From Cryobacterium algoritolerans (GTDB lineage Bacteria > Actinomycetota > Actinomycetes > Actinomycetales > Microbacteriaceae), in the NCBI RefSeq assembly GCF_004402785.1, contig NZ_SOFP01000008.1, forward strand, positions 1 through 49,484: a stretch of 49,484 nt of DNA, in the 5' to 3' direction. Below, one piece after another: positions 35,499 to 44,058 of the stretch. Each line of letters opens with the position of its first letter. Positions within the stretch are counted from its first letter, which is position 1. The notes below the pieces were generated by a model. That model did no database searches and was not told where the DNA came from. It was given only the letters and a program-made list of their open reading frames with translations. The position numbers and the translations under genes are program-made.

Positions 35499-35615
35499 GC
35501 GCGGCGGCGATTCCGCGACGGCATCGATCCCGAGCCAGGTCAGTGCGCCTCGTGCCTGGCGCCCCGGGGGGAGTACTTTGGCGTCAGACGCTCACAGCCA
35601 GAAGGACGACTGACC

Positions 35616-37922
35616 ATGTTGCACACCCTTGGCGTCTTCATCGCCCGCCACCGCTTCATCGTGCTCATCGCCTGGGCGATCCTGCTCGCCACCTTCGTCG
35701 CGACGGCGCTCGGCGGAGTCGCAGGGGAGACCCTGTTCCAGCGGCTCTCCAGCGCCGGCCCCACAGTGAAGGGCGAGGCCAGCGAGGCGAAGCAGCTGCT
35801 GCGGGGCAGCCGGAACCAGGACACCGAATCGTTGTCCCTGCTGATCTATGGCGTTGTGCTCTCCCCGGCCCGGGCTCGCGAGGCCGGGCCCGCCACAATC
35901 CTGGCCAAGGCCGCGGCCGACCTGCGGAAACTCGACGGCGTGAGCGAGGTGGTCAACCCGCTGGAGCTCCCTCCGCAGTCGAACGGCCAGCCCAGCCCGG
36001 CCGCAGCGGCGCTGTTCGCCAAGGACGGCAGGGGGCTGCTCCTGAACGTCGCCATGACAACTAGCAACGGGCGGCTGGGCGACGCGGTGCTCGCGCCCGT
36101 CCGGGCCAGGCTCGACGCGGCCGCCGTCGAGCTGCGAAAGACCACACCCGATGCGACCGTCGAGGTGGGCGGCACCCCCTTGCTCGTGGACTCCCTCGTC
36201 GCCGTCGCCGAAGCCGACCTGCAGAAGGGCGAGCTGATTTCCCTCCCCATCGCCCTGTTGGTCATGCTCCTGATCTTCGGCGGCTTCCTCGCGGCCGGAA
36301 TCCCGCTGATCGGCGCGATCGCCTCCATCGTCGGAGCCCTCGGCACGCTCTACGGCTTCAGTTTCCTGATGGACATCGACACGACAGTGCTCAACGTCAT
36401 CACGGTTATCGGCCTCGGCCTGTCCATCGACTACGGCCTGCTCATCGTCAGCCGCTTCCGCGAGGAGTTCCGCGCGCTCGTTCTCCGCACGCCGGCAACA
36501 CCCCCGTCTGCCCACGATGCGCAGAATGCCACGGCGCACCACGGCCGGGATGAGCACGACCGCCGGGGCCGGCACGACCGCCACGAACTCATGCTTCAGG
36601 CGGTGGGGATCACCATCGACACGGCGGGGCGAACCGTGCTCTTTTCCGGCCTGACCTTCGCCAACGCCACCGTCGGCCTGCTCGTCTTCGAGCCCACGAT
36701 CATCCGTGCCATCGCCGTCGGCGCCGTCTCGGTCGTGCTGATCGCGATCCTGACCGCGCTCGTGCTCGTGCCGGCGCTGCTCGGGTACTTCGGTGAGCGG
36801 TTGCTGCAGCCCGGCCTGCTGACCCTCATCCCCGGCCTGGGCAGCCTCCTCACCAGGTTCGGTGATGTGGCGCCCCAGGAGGGTGTCTTCTCCAAACTCA
36901 CCCGGAGCGTCCAGCGCGCGCCGACGCTGATCGCCCTCGTCGGGATCACCGCCCTGCTCCTGCTCGGCAGCCCCGTGCTCGGCATGAATGTCACGAACAG
37001 CGGCTCGGACGCCATCCCGAGGTCGTCCAGCCAGTACGGCTTCGTGACCGCCCTGAACGCGCACTTCCCGCTCGCGACCGGGGCGAAGGTTCAACTGGTC
37101 GCCGACACGGACGAGACCTCCGCAGCGGCCTGGGCCGACCAGGTCGCGGCGCGGCCTTATGTCACCGACGTCACACCGCCCGCCGAGGTGAACGGCCACT
37201 GGGTCTCCCGGGTCAGCGTCGATACCCACGAAGGTCCGGCGGTTGTGAGGGAGGTCCGGGCGGACCGTCCCGGCTTCGCCAACTGGGTGGGCGGGTCAGA
37301 CGCGGCGTCGGTCGACTACACCGACTCGCTCCTCCGTGGGGCGCCGTGGGCGGCGCTCATCGTCGCCGTCGCCACCTTCCTGCTCCTGTTCCTGATGACC
37401 GGGTCGGTGGTCATTCCGGTCACGGCCCTGGTCATCAGCACGATCTCTCTCGGTGCCTCGGTGGGGGTGCTGGTCTGGGGCTTCCAAGAGGGCAACCTCT
37501 CCGGCGTGCTCAACTTCGAACCAGCGACCATCTCAGGTGTGGACCCGCTCGTGCTGACCCTCGTGCTCACCTTCGGTTTCGGCCTGGCCATGGACTACGA
37601 GATGTTCCTGCTGTCCCGGATCAAGGAGCACTATGACCGGGGTGAAAGCACCCGGCTTGCGATCGAGACCGGCCTGCAGAGTTCCGGCCGGATCATCACC
37701 TCGGCCGGGCTGATCATCGTGCTCGTATTCGCCGGGTTCGCCACGGGGGACCTGCTGCAGTTGAAACAGATCGGAACCGCGCTGGCGGTCGCGGTGCTCC
37801 TCGACGCCACCCTGGTACGCGCCGTGCTCGTGCCCTCGGTGATGACATCGCTGGAACGGATCCTGTGGTGGGCGCCGCGGTGGATGCATCCGTTGCACGC
37901 CCGGTTCGGGCTGCGCGACTAG
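35616..37922 (+). CDS. MMPL/RND-family transporter
   Basis: This 768-residue protein is an MMPL-type RND exporter with about 11-12 membrane helices in two halves. Each half has an extracytoplasmic domain after the first helix and a helix bundle (LPIALLVMLLIFGGFLAAGI and LIVAVATFLLLFLMTGSVVI). The proton-relay region reads GLGLSIDYGLLIVSRFREEF and FGFGLAMDYEMFLLSRIKEH. The loop after helix 4 carries an extra His/Arg/Asp-rich stretch (about residues 292-325). Family members export lipids. The position after oleate hydratase suggests fatty-acid or hydroxy-fatty-acid efflux; this is inferred. Confidence 0.92.
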   Translation: MLHTLGVFIARHRFIVLIAWAILLATFVATALGGVAGETLFQRLSSAGPTVKGEASEAKQLLRGSRNQDTESLSLLIYGVVLSPARAREAGPATILAKAAADLRKLDGVSEVVNPLELPPQSNGQPSPAAAALFAKDGRGLLLNVAMTTSNGRLGDAVLAPVRARLDAAAVELRKTTPDATVEVGGTPLLVDSLVAVAEADLQKGELISLPIALLVMLLIFGGFLAAGIPLIGAIASIVGALGTLYGFSFLMDIDTTVLNVITVIGLGLSIDYGLLIVSRFREEFRALVLRTPATPPSAHDAQNATAHHGRDEHDRRGRHDRHELMLQAVGITIDTAGRTVLFSGLTFANATVGLLVFEPTIIRAIAVGAVSVVLIAILTALVLVPALLGYFGERLLQPGLLTLIPGLGSLLTRFGDVAPQEGVFSKLTRSVQRAPTLIALVGITALLLLGSPVLGMNVTNSGSDAIPRSSSQYGFVTALNAHFPLATGAKVQLVADTDETSAAAWADQVAARPYVTDVTPPAEVNGHWVSRVSVDTHEGPAVVREVRADRPGFANWVGGSDAASVDYTDSLLRGAPWAALIVAVATFLLLFLMTGSVVIPVTALVISTISLGASVGVLVWGFQEGNLSGVLNFEPATISGVDPLVLTLVLTFGFGLAMDYEMFLLSRIKEHYDRGESTRLAIETGLQSSGRIITSAGLIIVLVFAGFATGDLLQLKQIGTALAVAVLLDATLVRAVLVPSVMTSLERILWWAPRWMHPLHARFGLRD

Positions 37923-39346
37923 GCCGGGCGGTTCCGCCGGGGCGTGCGCGGCATCGATACGGCCGCCGCAATGGTGAACGCCGCGGTGACCACCACGGCG
38001 AGGAAGACTGCGCCGGATGCCATCTCAACCGTGGCCGGGTATTCTGCTGAGGAGCGCCCGGCGGTCGGCCCCGCGGCCAGGAAGATGCCGTTGGCGACAG
38101 CGCCGAAGATCGCGACGCCGACCGCGCTGCCCACCGACCGGGAGAACAGGTTGGCCCCGGTCACCACTGCGCGTTCGTCCCACTCCACGCTCGACTGGGC
38201 TGCGATGAGCGTGGGCGTCGCCACCAGTCCGAGCCCCAGCCCGACGGTGAAACAGCTGGTCGCCACTACGGACACCGACGGTGCACCCGCTGTTACGGCC
38301 AACGCGACAGCCCCGAGCATCACGAGCACCATCCCTCTGAGCGCGGTGTTGCGGAAGCCGATCCGAAGGTAGAGCCGCCCGGACAGCGACGCTGAAATCG
38401 GCCAGCCGATGGTCAGTGCGGCAAGGGCCAGGCCGGCAACGAGCGGCGTGGTGCCGAGTGCCCCCTCCAGATAGGTCGGCACGAAGGAGGTGAGCCCAGT
38501 CAGAATCGCGCCGACACCGACCGAGACGAGGGCGCTGCTGAGCAGGAGGTGCCGACCGAACACCCAGAGCGGCAGGACCGGCTCGGCGGCCCGTCGCTCG
38601 GCGAACCCGAAACCGATGAGCAGAACAGCACCCAGGCCAAAGGCGCCGACGCTCGCCGGTGAGTTCCAAGCCCAGGTCTGGCCGCCCTCGAGTACGGCCA
38701 GGATCAGGAGGCTGAGTGCGCCGGTGAGCAGGCCGGCGCCGAGGTAGTCGATCCGGTGGCGCCTGGGCGCGACGGTCTCGTGGAAGGTGCGCAGCAGCAT
38801 CGCCGCTGCCAGGATGCACAAGGGGATGTTGACGAAGAAGATCCAACGCCAGGACAGGAACTGGGAGAACAGCCCGCCGAGGGTGGGCCCGACGACGGAT
38901 GAGACGGCCCACACACTGGCCAGGTAGCCCTGTACCTTGGCACGCTCGATGACGGTGTAGATGTCCCCGGCGATGGTTACGGCCATCGGCTGCACGGCCC
39001 CGGCGCCGAGGCCCTGAATCGCGCGGAAGGCGATCAGCACCGGCATGCTCCAGGCCAGCCCGCACAGCACGGATCCGAGCAGGAACAGACCGATTCCCAC
39101 GAGCACTATCGGTTTTCGCCCGAGTGTGTCGGCGAGTTTCGCGTACACCGGAACGGACACGGCCTGGGCGAGTAGATAGCTCGAGAACAGCCACGGGAAT
39201 TGTGCGAATCCGCCGAGGTCTTTCACGATCGTCGGCACCGCCGTGGCCAGGATGGTCGCATCGATCGCGACCAGCCCGGTGGTCATCATCAACGCGATCA
39301 ACACAGGGCCGCGTTCGGAGCGGAATCCCACGTCGTTCTCGCTCAC
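37919..39346 (-). CDS. MFS drug:H+ antiporter, DHA2-like (EmrB/QacA type)
   Basis: This 475-residue transporter has the MFS motif A in KLADTLGRKP (near residue 73) and the DHA2 opening LIALMMTTGLVAIDATILAT. Motif C is seen in SVVGPTLGGLFSQFLSWRWI. About 13-14 membrane helices are visible. Such pumps export drugs or lipophilic anions. The GTG start follows aaaggg. It converges on the MMPL gene with a four-base overlap. No regulator lies immediately beside it. Confidence 0.9.
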   Translation of the reverse strand: MSENDVGFRSERGPVLIALMMTTGLVAIDATILATAVPTIVKDLGGFAQFPWLFSSYLLAQAVSVPVYAKLADTLGRKPIVLVGIGLFLLGSVLCGLAWSMPVLIAFRAIQGLGAGAVQPMAVTIAGDIYTVIERAKVQGYLASVWAVSSVVGPTLGGLFSQFLSWRWIFFVNIPLCILAAAMLLRTFHETVAPRRHRIDYLGAGLLTGALSLLILAVLEGGQTWAWNSPASVGAFGLGAVLLIGFGFAERRAAEPVLPLWVFGRHLLLSSALVSVGVGAILTGLTSFVPTYLEGALGTTPLVAGLALAALTIGWPISASLSGRLYLRIGFRNTALRGMVLVMLGAVALAVTAGAPSVSVVATSCFTVGLGLGLVATPTLIAAQSSVEWDERAVVTGANLFSRSVGSAVGVAIFGAVANGIFLAAGPTAGRSSAEYPATVEMASGAVFLAVVVTAAFTIAAAVSMPRTPRRNRPA

Positions 39347-39485
39347 AGGAACCCTTTCCCTCTGGTCAAGCGACCACCTTCACTGCAAGCTGCGGATCCA
39401 CCCCGGCATTCCCATCGACGCCGATTCCGCGGACATCGTGCAACACACTGCAAGCAGGCAGGGCGCGGCACAGGTACGAGAAAGA

Positions 39486-39506
39486 CCCCGGCGACGAACG
39501 CCGGGG
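39486..39506 (-). terminator. Minus-strand hairpin with T-rich tail
   Basis: A perfect 8-base GC stem (39486-39493 with 39499-39506) is followed on the minus strand by tctttct. It could end the small transcript that would carry the 51-residue frame upstream. Confidence 0.45.
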
Positions 39507-39728
39507 CCTCATGCACTGTCTCAACCAGCGCCCGTCCGGTCACAGCAGAGCTGCTCCCGGAAGTCTGTTTTCAGAGTACAGGTTCCTTACCGATCACAGG
39601 CCATTCATGGCAGGCGTGCGTAACCAGGCGAATCCTTCGGTGTGGAATTGCGAGGTGGAATCCGGGCCGCTTCCGCCGCGGCTTCAACCAGGTTGAGCCA
39701 GGTGGTCGGGCGCGCCCGGAGCTGACTC

Positions 39729-39884
39729 CTAGTGAGCTGAAGTCGATTCGTCCGCGTCAAGGTCGTTCTGCCGTTCACGGAACAGGTTGAGCTGGCGCCG
39801 CCGGAACTCGTCGATCAGGTCGCTGGCGTCATGGTGATCGGCGTGCACCGAGTCACTCGCAAGGGGTGATGATTCTGTATTCAT
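39729..39884 (-). CDS. Possible small protein, 51 residues
   Basis: An ATG at 39884 opens 51 codons ending with TAG at 39729. The peptide ends with SDLIDEFRRRQLNLFRERQN and an acidic tail, suggesting one amphipathic helix. No family is recognised. A hairpin with a T-rich tail lies downstream on the same strand, giving modest support. Confidence 0.3.
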   Translation of the reverse strand: MNTESSPLASDSVHADHHDASDLIDEFRRRQLNLFRERQNDLDADESTSAH

Positions 39885-40052
39885 GAGTTGCCCGATCTCG
39901 GCTGGGGTTATGGACCAGTCGTCTGCAACATCGATGATGACTCAACTGGCTACACGGACGCTATGTGGTTAAGTCTGGGAAGTCAACGTATCGAACGTCA
40001 ATTCTTAGCCTTCCTCGGTGCGGTCGCGGCGACCGAGGACTAGCTTGGAGGC

Positions 40053-41429
40053 GTGTCCCCTCCCGCGTTCGACGCACGCAGCGCTCACGCCGCCGGCGTG
40101 AAGCGCCTCCTTGAGAGCTATCGAGCGGTGCCGCCCGGGACCTCCGTTCGGCTTGCCAAGCCCACGTCAAACCTATTCCGGTCACGAGCGAAGCCGAACG
40201 CCCGGGGCCTCGAAACGACGGGATTGACGAGCGTCATCGCTGTCGACCCGAAAGCGCGAACGGCCGACGTGGGCGGCATGTGCACCTACGAGAATCTTGT
40301 CGCCGCGACGCTGCCACACGGGTTGGCGCCGCTCGTGGTGCCACAACTGAAGTCGATCACCCTGGGCGGCGCGGTCACCGGCCTCGGCATCGAGTCCGCA
40401 TCCTTTCGCAACGGCCTGCCGCACGAATCGGTGCTGGAGATGGACATCCTCACCGGGGCGGGGGAAGTGGTGACCGCCTCGCCCACCGAGCACGAAGACC
40501 TTTACCGTGCCTTCCCCAACTCGTACGGAACGCTCGGTTACGCGGTGCGCCTGCGGATCAAACTGGAGCCGGTCAGTGCGTTCGTCGCCCTCGGGCATCT
40601 GCGCTTCCACACGCTTACCGATCTGGTCGCGGCTATGGACCAGATCATCGCGTCCGGTCATCTGGACGGTGACCGCGTCGATTACCTCGACGGCGTGGTG
40701 TTCAGCGCCGACGAGAGTTACCTCTGCGTGGGAACGCAGACCGCGACATCCGGCCCGGTGAGCGACTATACCGGCCGGCAGATCTACTACCGCTCCATCC
40801 AGCACGAGGAAGGCATCACGCACGACCGGCTCACGATTCACGACTACCTGTGGCGGTGGGACACGGACTGGTTCTGGTGTTCGGAGGCATTCGGCGCGCA
40901 ACGTCCGCGGATCCGCCGGCTCTGGCCGCGTCGTTACCGCCGCAGCAGCTTCTACTCGAAGCTGATGCGCTACGAGCAGCGATTCCAGATCGGCGATCGC
41001 ATCGAGCGACGAAACGGTCGTCCGCCGCGCGAACGGGTCGTGCAGGACGTCGAGGTGCCGATCTGGCGGTGTGCGGAGTTCCTGGACTGGTTCCTTGCCA
41101 ACGTGCCGATCGCGCCGATCTGGCTGTGCCCACTGCGGTTGCAGGGCGGCGGCTGGCCGCTTTACCCGATCCCGCCGCAGCAGCCCTACGTCAACGTCGG
41201 CTTCTGGTCCACGGTGCCGGTGGGGTCGACCGAAGGGGAGACGAACCGTCTGATCGAACGCAAGGTCAGCGAGCTGCAGGGCCACAAGTCGCTATATTCC
41301 GACTCCTACTACAGCCCGGAGGAATTCGGGGAACTCTATGGCGGAGAATCGTACCGAAACGTGAAGAAGCGGTACGACCCTAATTCTCGTCTGCTCGATC
41401 TCTATGCGAAGGCGGTGCAACGACGATGA
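40053..41429 (+). CDS. tmsA: FAD-binding reductase of 10-methylstearate synthesis (TmsA-like)
   Basis: This 458-residue FAD-binding (PCMH-fold) oxidoreductase has VRLAKPTSNLFRSRAKPNAR near residues 32-51, GMCTYENLVAATLPHGLAPL and LGGAVTGLGIESASFRNGLP as the flavin-binding region. It resembles the sterol-reductase-like flavoproteins, and closely the actinobacterial TmsA family. The next gene is a cyclopropane-synthase-like methyltransferase overlapping by four bases, the gene pair that turns oleoyl chains into 10-methylene and then 10-methyl stearate. TmsA does the NADPH-dependent reduction. GTG 40053 has a GGAGG only one base upstream, which is unusually close. I see no tmsC-like gene after the pair. 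Confidence 0.82.
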   Translation: MSPPAFDARSAHAAGVKRLLESYRAVPPGTSVRLAKPTSNLFRSRAKPNARGLETTGLTSVIAVDPKARTADVGGMCTYENLVAATLPHGLAPLVVPQLKSITLGGAVTGLGIESASFRNGLPHESVLEMDILTGAGEVVTASPTEHEDLYRAFPNSYGTLGYAVRLRIKLEPVSAFVALGHLRFHTLTDLVAAMDQIIASGHLDGDRVDYLDGVVFSADESYLCVGTQTATSGPVSDYTGRQIYYRSIQHEEGITHDRLTIHDYLWRWDTDWFWCSEAFGAQRPRIRRLWPRRYRRSSFYSKLMRYEQRFQIGDRIERRNGRPPRERVVQDVEVPIWRCAEFLDWFLANVPIAPIWLCPLRLQGGGWPLYPIPPQQPYVNVGFWSTVPVGSTEGETNRLIERKVSELQGHKSLYSDSYYSPEEFGELYGGESYRNVKKRYDPNSRLLDLYAKAVQRR

Positions 41430-42763
41430 CCACATTCAAGGAACGTTCGGCGGAGTTTGCAGAAGCGGCAGCGAAGGCGGACACGGGCAGGAAGCTCACC
41501 CTCGCCGAAATACTGGAGATCCTCGCCGGTGGGCGGCTCCCACTGAGATTCACCGCCTACGACGGGAGTTCGGCCGGTCCGTCCGACGCCCCGCTCGGGC
41601 TGGAGCTGAAGACGCCGCGGGGCACTACCTACCTGGCCACCGGCCGCGGCGATCTGGGCCTTGCACGTGCATACATCGCCGGTGACCTCGACGTACACGG
41701 GGTGCACCCCGGCGACCCCTACGAACTCCTCAAGGCGCTCGCCGACCAGCTGGTCTTCACGCTGCCACCGCCACGAGTGACGATCAGTATCATCCGCTCC
41801 ATCGGAGCCCTGCACCTGCGCCCGATCGCACCACCACCGCAGGAGGCACCGCCGCGCTGGCGCCGCGTCTCCGGGGGACTCCGGCACAGCAAAACCCGAG
41901 ACGCCGAAGCGATCCATCACCACTACGACGTTTCGAACACCTTCTACGAGTGGGTGCTCGGGCCGTCGATGACCTACACCTGCGCATGCTATCCGCGCCC
42001 CGACACATCGCTGGACGAGGCGCAGGAGAACAAGTACCGGCTGGTGTTCGAAAAGCTGCGGCTGAAGCCCGGCGACCGGCTGCTCGACGTCGGGTGCGGC
42101 TGGGGCGGCATGGTGCGCTACGCCGCCCGCCGCGGGGTCACAGCCACCGGCGTGACATTGTCGGAACAGCAGGCCGCGTGGGCGCAGCGGGCAATTGCCG
42201 ACGCGGGCCTGGCCGATCTGGCCGAGGTGCGCTACGGCGACTACCGCGACATCGCGGAGACCGGCTTCGACGCCGTGTCGTCGATCGGGCTGCTCGAGCA
42301 CATCGGAGTGCACAACTATCCAGCGTACTTCGCCTTCCTGCAATCCCGGATGCGCCCCGCCGGGCTGCTGCTCAACCACTGCATCACTCGGCCGGACAAC
42401 AGATCCGAACCCTTCATTCGTGGGTTCATCGACCGATATGTCTTCCCTGACGGGGAGCTCACCAGCTCGGGTCGCATCATCAGCGCTGCACAGGATGTCG
42501 GTCTGGAGGTTCTGCACGAGGAAAACCTGCGCGAGCACTACGCGATGACGCTGCGTGACTGGTGCGCCAACCTCGTCGAGCACTGGGACGAGGCGGTCGG
42601 CGAGGCGGGGTTGCCCACCGCGAAGGTATGGGGCCTGTACATGGCCGGGTCACGGCTCGCGTTCGAGACCGGTGGCATCCAGTTGCACCAGGTGCTGGCC
42701 GTCAAGCCCGATGGCGGCGGCAGGGTCGGCGACCTGCCGCTACGGCCGTGGTGGACGCCCTGA
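41426..42763 (+). CDS. tmsB: SAM-dependent fatty-acyl methyltransferase (TmsB-like, CFA-synthase family)
   Basis: This 445-residue enzyme of the cyclopropane fatty acid synthase family has an N-terminal lipid-binding domain and the Rossmann methyltransferase core. It shows HHYDVSNTFYEWVLGPSMTY (near residues 166-185), the SAM motif LLDVGCGWGGM (near 217) and VSSIGLLEHIGVHNYPAYF. In the tms pathway TmsB adds a methylene group from SAM to C10 of oleoyl phospholipid. The start overlaps the tmsA-like stop (ATGA), so they form one operon. Plain cyclopropane synthase is the alternative; the coupled flavoprotein argues for tms. Confidence 0.85.
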   Translation: MTTFKERSAEFAEAAAKADTGRKLTLAEILEILAGGRLPLRFTAYDGSSAGPSDAPLGLELKTPRGTTYLATGRGDLGLARAYIAGDLDVHGVHPGDPYELLKALADQLVFTLPPPRVTISIIRSIGALHLRPIAPPPQEAPPRWRRVSGGLRHSKTRDAEAIHHHYDVSNTFYEWVLGPSMTYTCACYPRPDTSLDEAQENKYRLVFEKLRLKPGDRLLDVGCGWGGMVRYAARRGVTATGVTLSEQQAAWAQRAIADAGLADLAEVRYGDYRDIAETGFDAVSSIGLLEHIGVHNYPAYFAFLQSRMRPAGLLLNHCITRPDNRSEPFIRGFIDRYVFPDGELTSSGRIISAAQDVGLEVLHEENLREHYAMTLRDWCANLVEHWDEAVGEAGLPTAKVWGLYMAGSRLAFETGGIQLHQVLAVKPDGGGRVGDLPLRPWWTP

Positions 42764-42800
42764 CTCGCCAGATGGGCCGAGCACATGCCCCATCCAAGAA

Positions 42801-43631
42801 CTAGCGTATCCAATTGTACGGCGTGGTCGTCGATACCTTGAGAAGGCCGGAACGTTCAAGAATGGGGCGCGAATACTCCGTGGAGTCGCTGTGCACGAGG
42901 CGCTTACCCTGGGCGAGTGCCGAGTGGGCCCGAGCGGCTGTCACCGCACGATAGATGCCTCGGCCGCGATATGCCTTGAGGGTGGCACCGCCCCAGATGC
43001 CGGCGAAATCGGTGCCCGGCACCGGCTCGAGTCGACCCCCGCAAACCATGCGGCCATCCGCTTCGCCCACCCACAGTTCCATGCCGTCGTCGCTGGCGAC
43101 GCGCATGAGCAACGCGTCAGCGAGGCGAGTGTCGACAGCGTCACCGAACGCCTCGTCGACCATTGCACTCATGGCACGCACCTCGTCCTCGGAGGTGACG
43201 CGTCGCACAGTGACACCGTCCGGGGTGGGGACGCCCTTACATAGGGCCTCAAGCGACCCGATCATGATCGATTCAGGGTCCTCAGGCTCGAACCCGTTCT
43301 CCAGCAGTATCCCGTGCAATCCTGGCGCGTGGTCATGGCCGCGGGTTTTCCATTCGACGCGGGTGGTCTGCGGGTCGGCACGGAAATGATCGAGTGCGCC
43401 AGCGACCAACTCGGCTATCGTGCGGTGGTCTGCCTGGCCAAGATCCCGGTACGTGACGAAGCCGCGGCCTCCGGCGAACGTCACGAGACGCAACGGGCCT
43501 CGTCGGGTCACACTGAGCGCGCTCGGCGTCTCCGCGTCGGTTCGAAGTTGATCGTCGTAGGCCTGAAGGTATTCCGCGGGGTAGGTCATCAAGTTCATGC
43601 TGGCAGCGCCGAGAGCCCGCCGCAACATCAT
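42801..43631 (-). CDS. GNAT-family N-acetyltransferase
   Basis: This 276-residue protein has a GNAT domain in its C-terminal half. WVGEADGRMVCGGRLEPV, then ATLKAYRGRGIYRAVTAARA, form the acetyl-CoA-binding strand and loop (YRGRGIY as the Q/RxxGxG/A motif). The N-terminal 130 residues are a degenerate domain seen in some two-domain GNAT proteins. The ribosome site aggagg lies ten bases before ATG 43631. The substrate is unknown. It converges on the tmsB-like gene. Confidence 0.82.
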   Translation of the reverse strand: MMLRRALGAASMNLMTYPAEYLQAYDDQLRTDAETPSALSVTRRGPLRLVTFAGGRGFVTYRDLGQADHRTIAELVAGALDHFRADPQTTRVEWKTRGHDHAPGLHGILLENGFEPEDPESIMIGSLEALCKGVPTPDGVTVRRVTSEDEVRAMSAMVDEAFGDAVDTRLADALLMRVASDDGMELWVGEADGRMVCGGRLEPVPGTDFAGIWGGATLKAYRGRGIYRAVTAARAHSALAQGKRLVHSDSTEYSRPILERSGLLKVSTTTPYNWIR

Positions 43632-44058
43632 CTGAAAAGAACCTCCTGCGGATCAGTCTCTGCAGAGGCAAGGGGTTGAATCTCCACACGCCGAGATCGG
43701 GCAGACTCGCCAAGCCGAACGAGATCGTGATGATCACGCTCCCGGCCGAAGATCGGCGCGGTGGGGCGTCAGGCGGAGGTGATCCTGAGCATCACGCGAT
43801 CTTTCGGGCCCTGCGTGCCGAGGCGCTCGAGTTCGCATCGACCGTGTCGGGCACGGCTGTTCGGCCAGGGTGCCGTCGGCGGCGCCGTCGCGCACCAGCC
43901 GCTCGAACGGAGAAATGTAACATCCATGGTTGCAACCTTCAGAAGCGGTTGGGCGAGCGTGTCACCGAAGGTTTGCCTCGTCGATACCTGTTCTTCACGT
44001 GGTGCTGGAAAACTCCGTCGGGGGGTTCGCCAGCAACACGAAGTATTAGGAGCAGTTC
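43632..44058. other. 427-base region with a possible TetR relic
   Basis: No complete gene is seen. On the minus strand around 43858-43908 the codons FERLVRDGAADGTLAEQ resemble the C-terminal half of TetR regulators and then lose the pattern. The rest has no family resemblance. The end of the region provides the ribosome site (aggag) of the phospholipase gene. Confidence 0.35.

Larger units (their letters stand above)
39347..40052. other. 706-base region with no clear gene
   Basis: No frame of convincing length or family is present. It holds one small minus-strand open frame (39729-39884), a minus-facing hairpin (39486-39506) and, just before the tmsA-like gene, nested inverted repeats: ggtcgc-g-gcgacc (40022-40034) inside cctcggt/accgagg (40013-40019 with 40032-40038). 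Confidence 0.6.

Noticed and set aside
39560..39600. tRNA-like anticodon stem (ctgaaaacag)
   Set aside because: No acceptor, D or T arms can be drawn around it.
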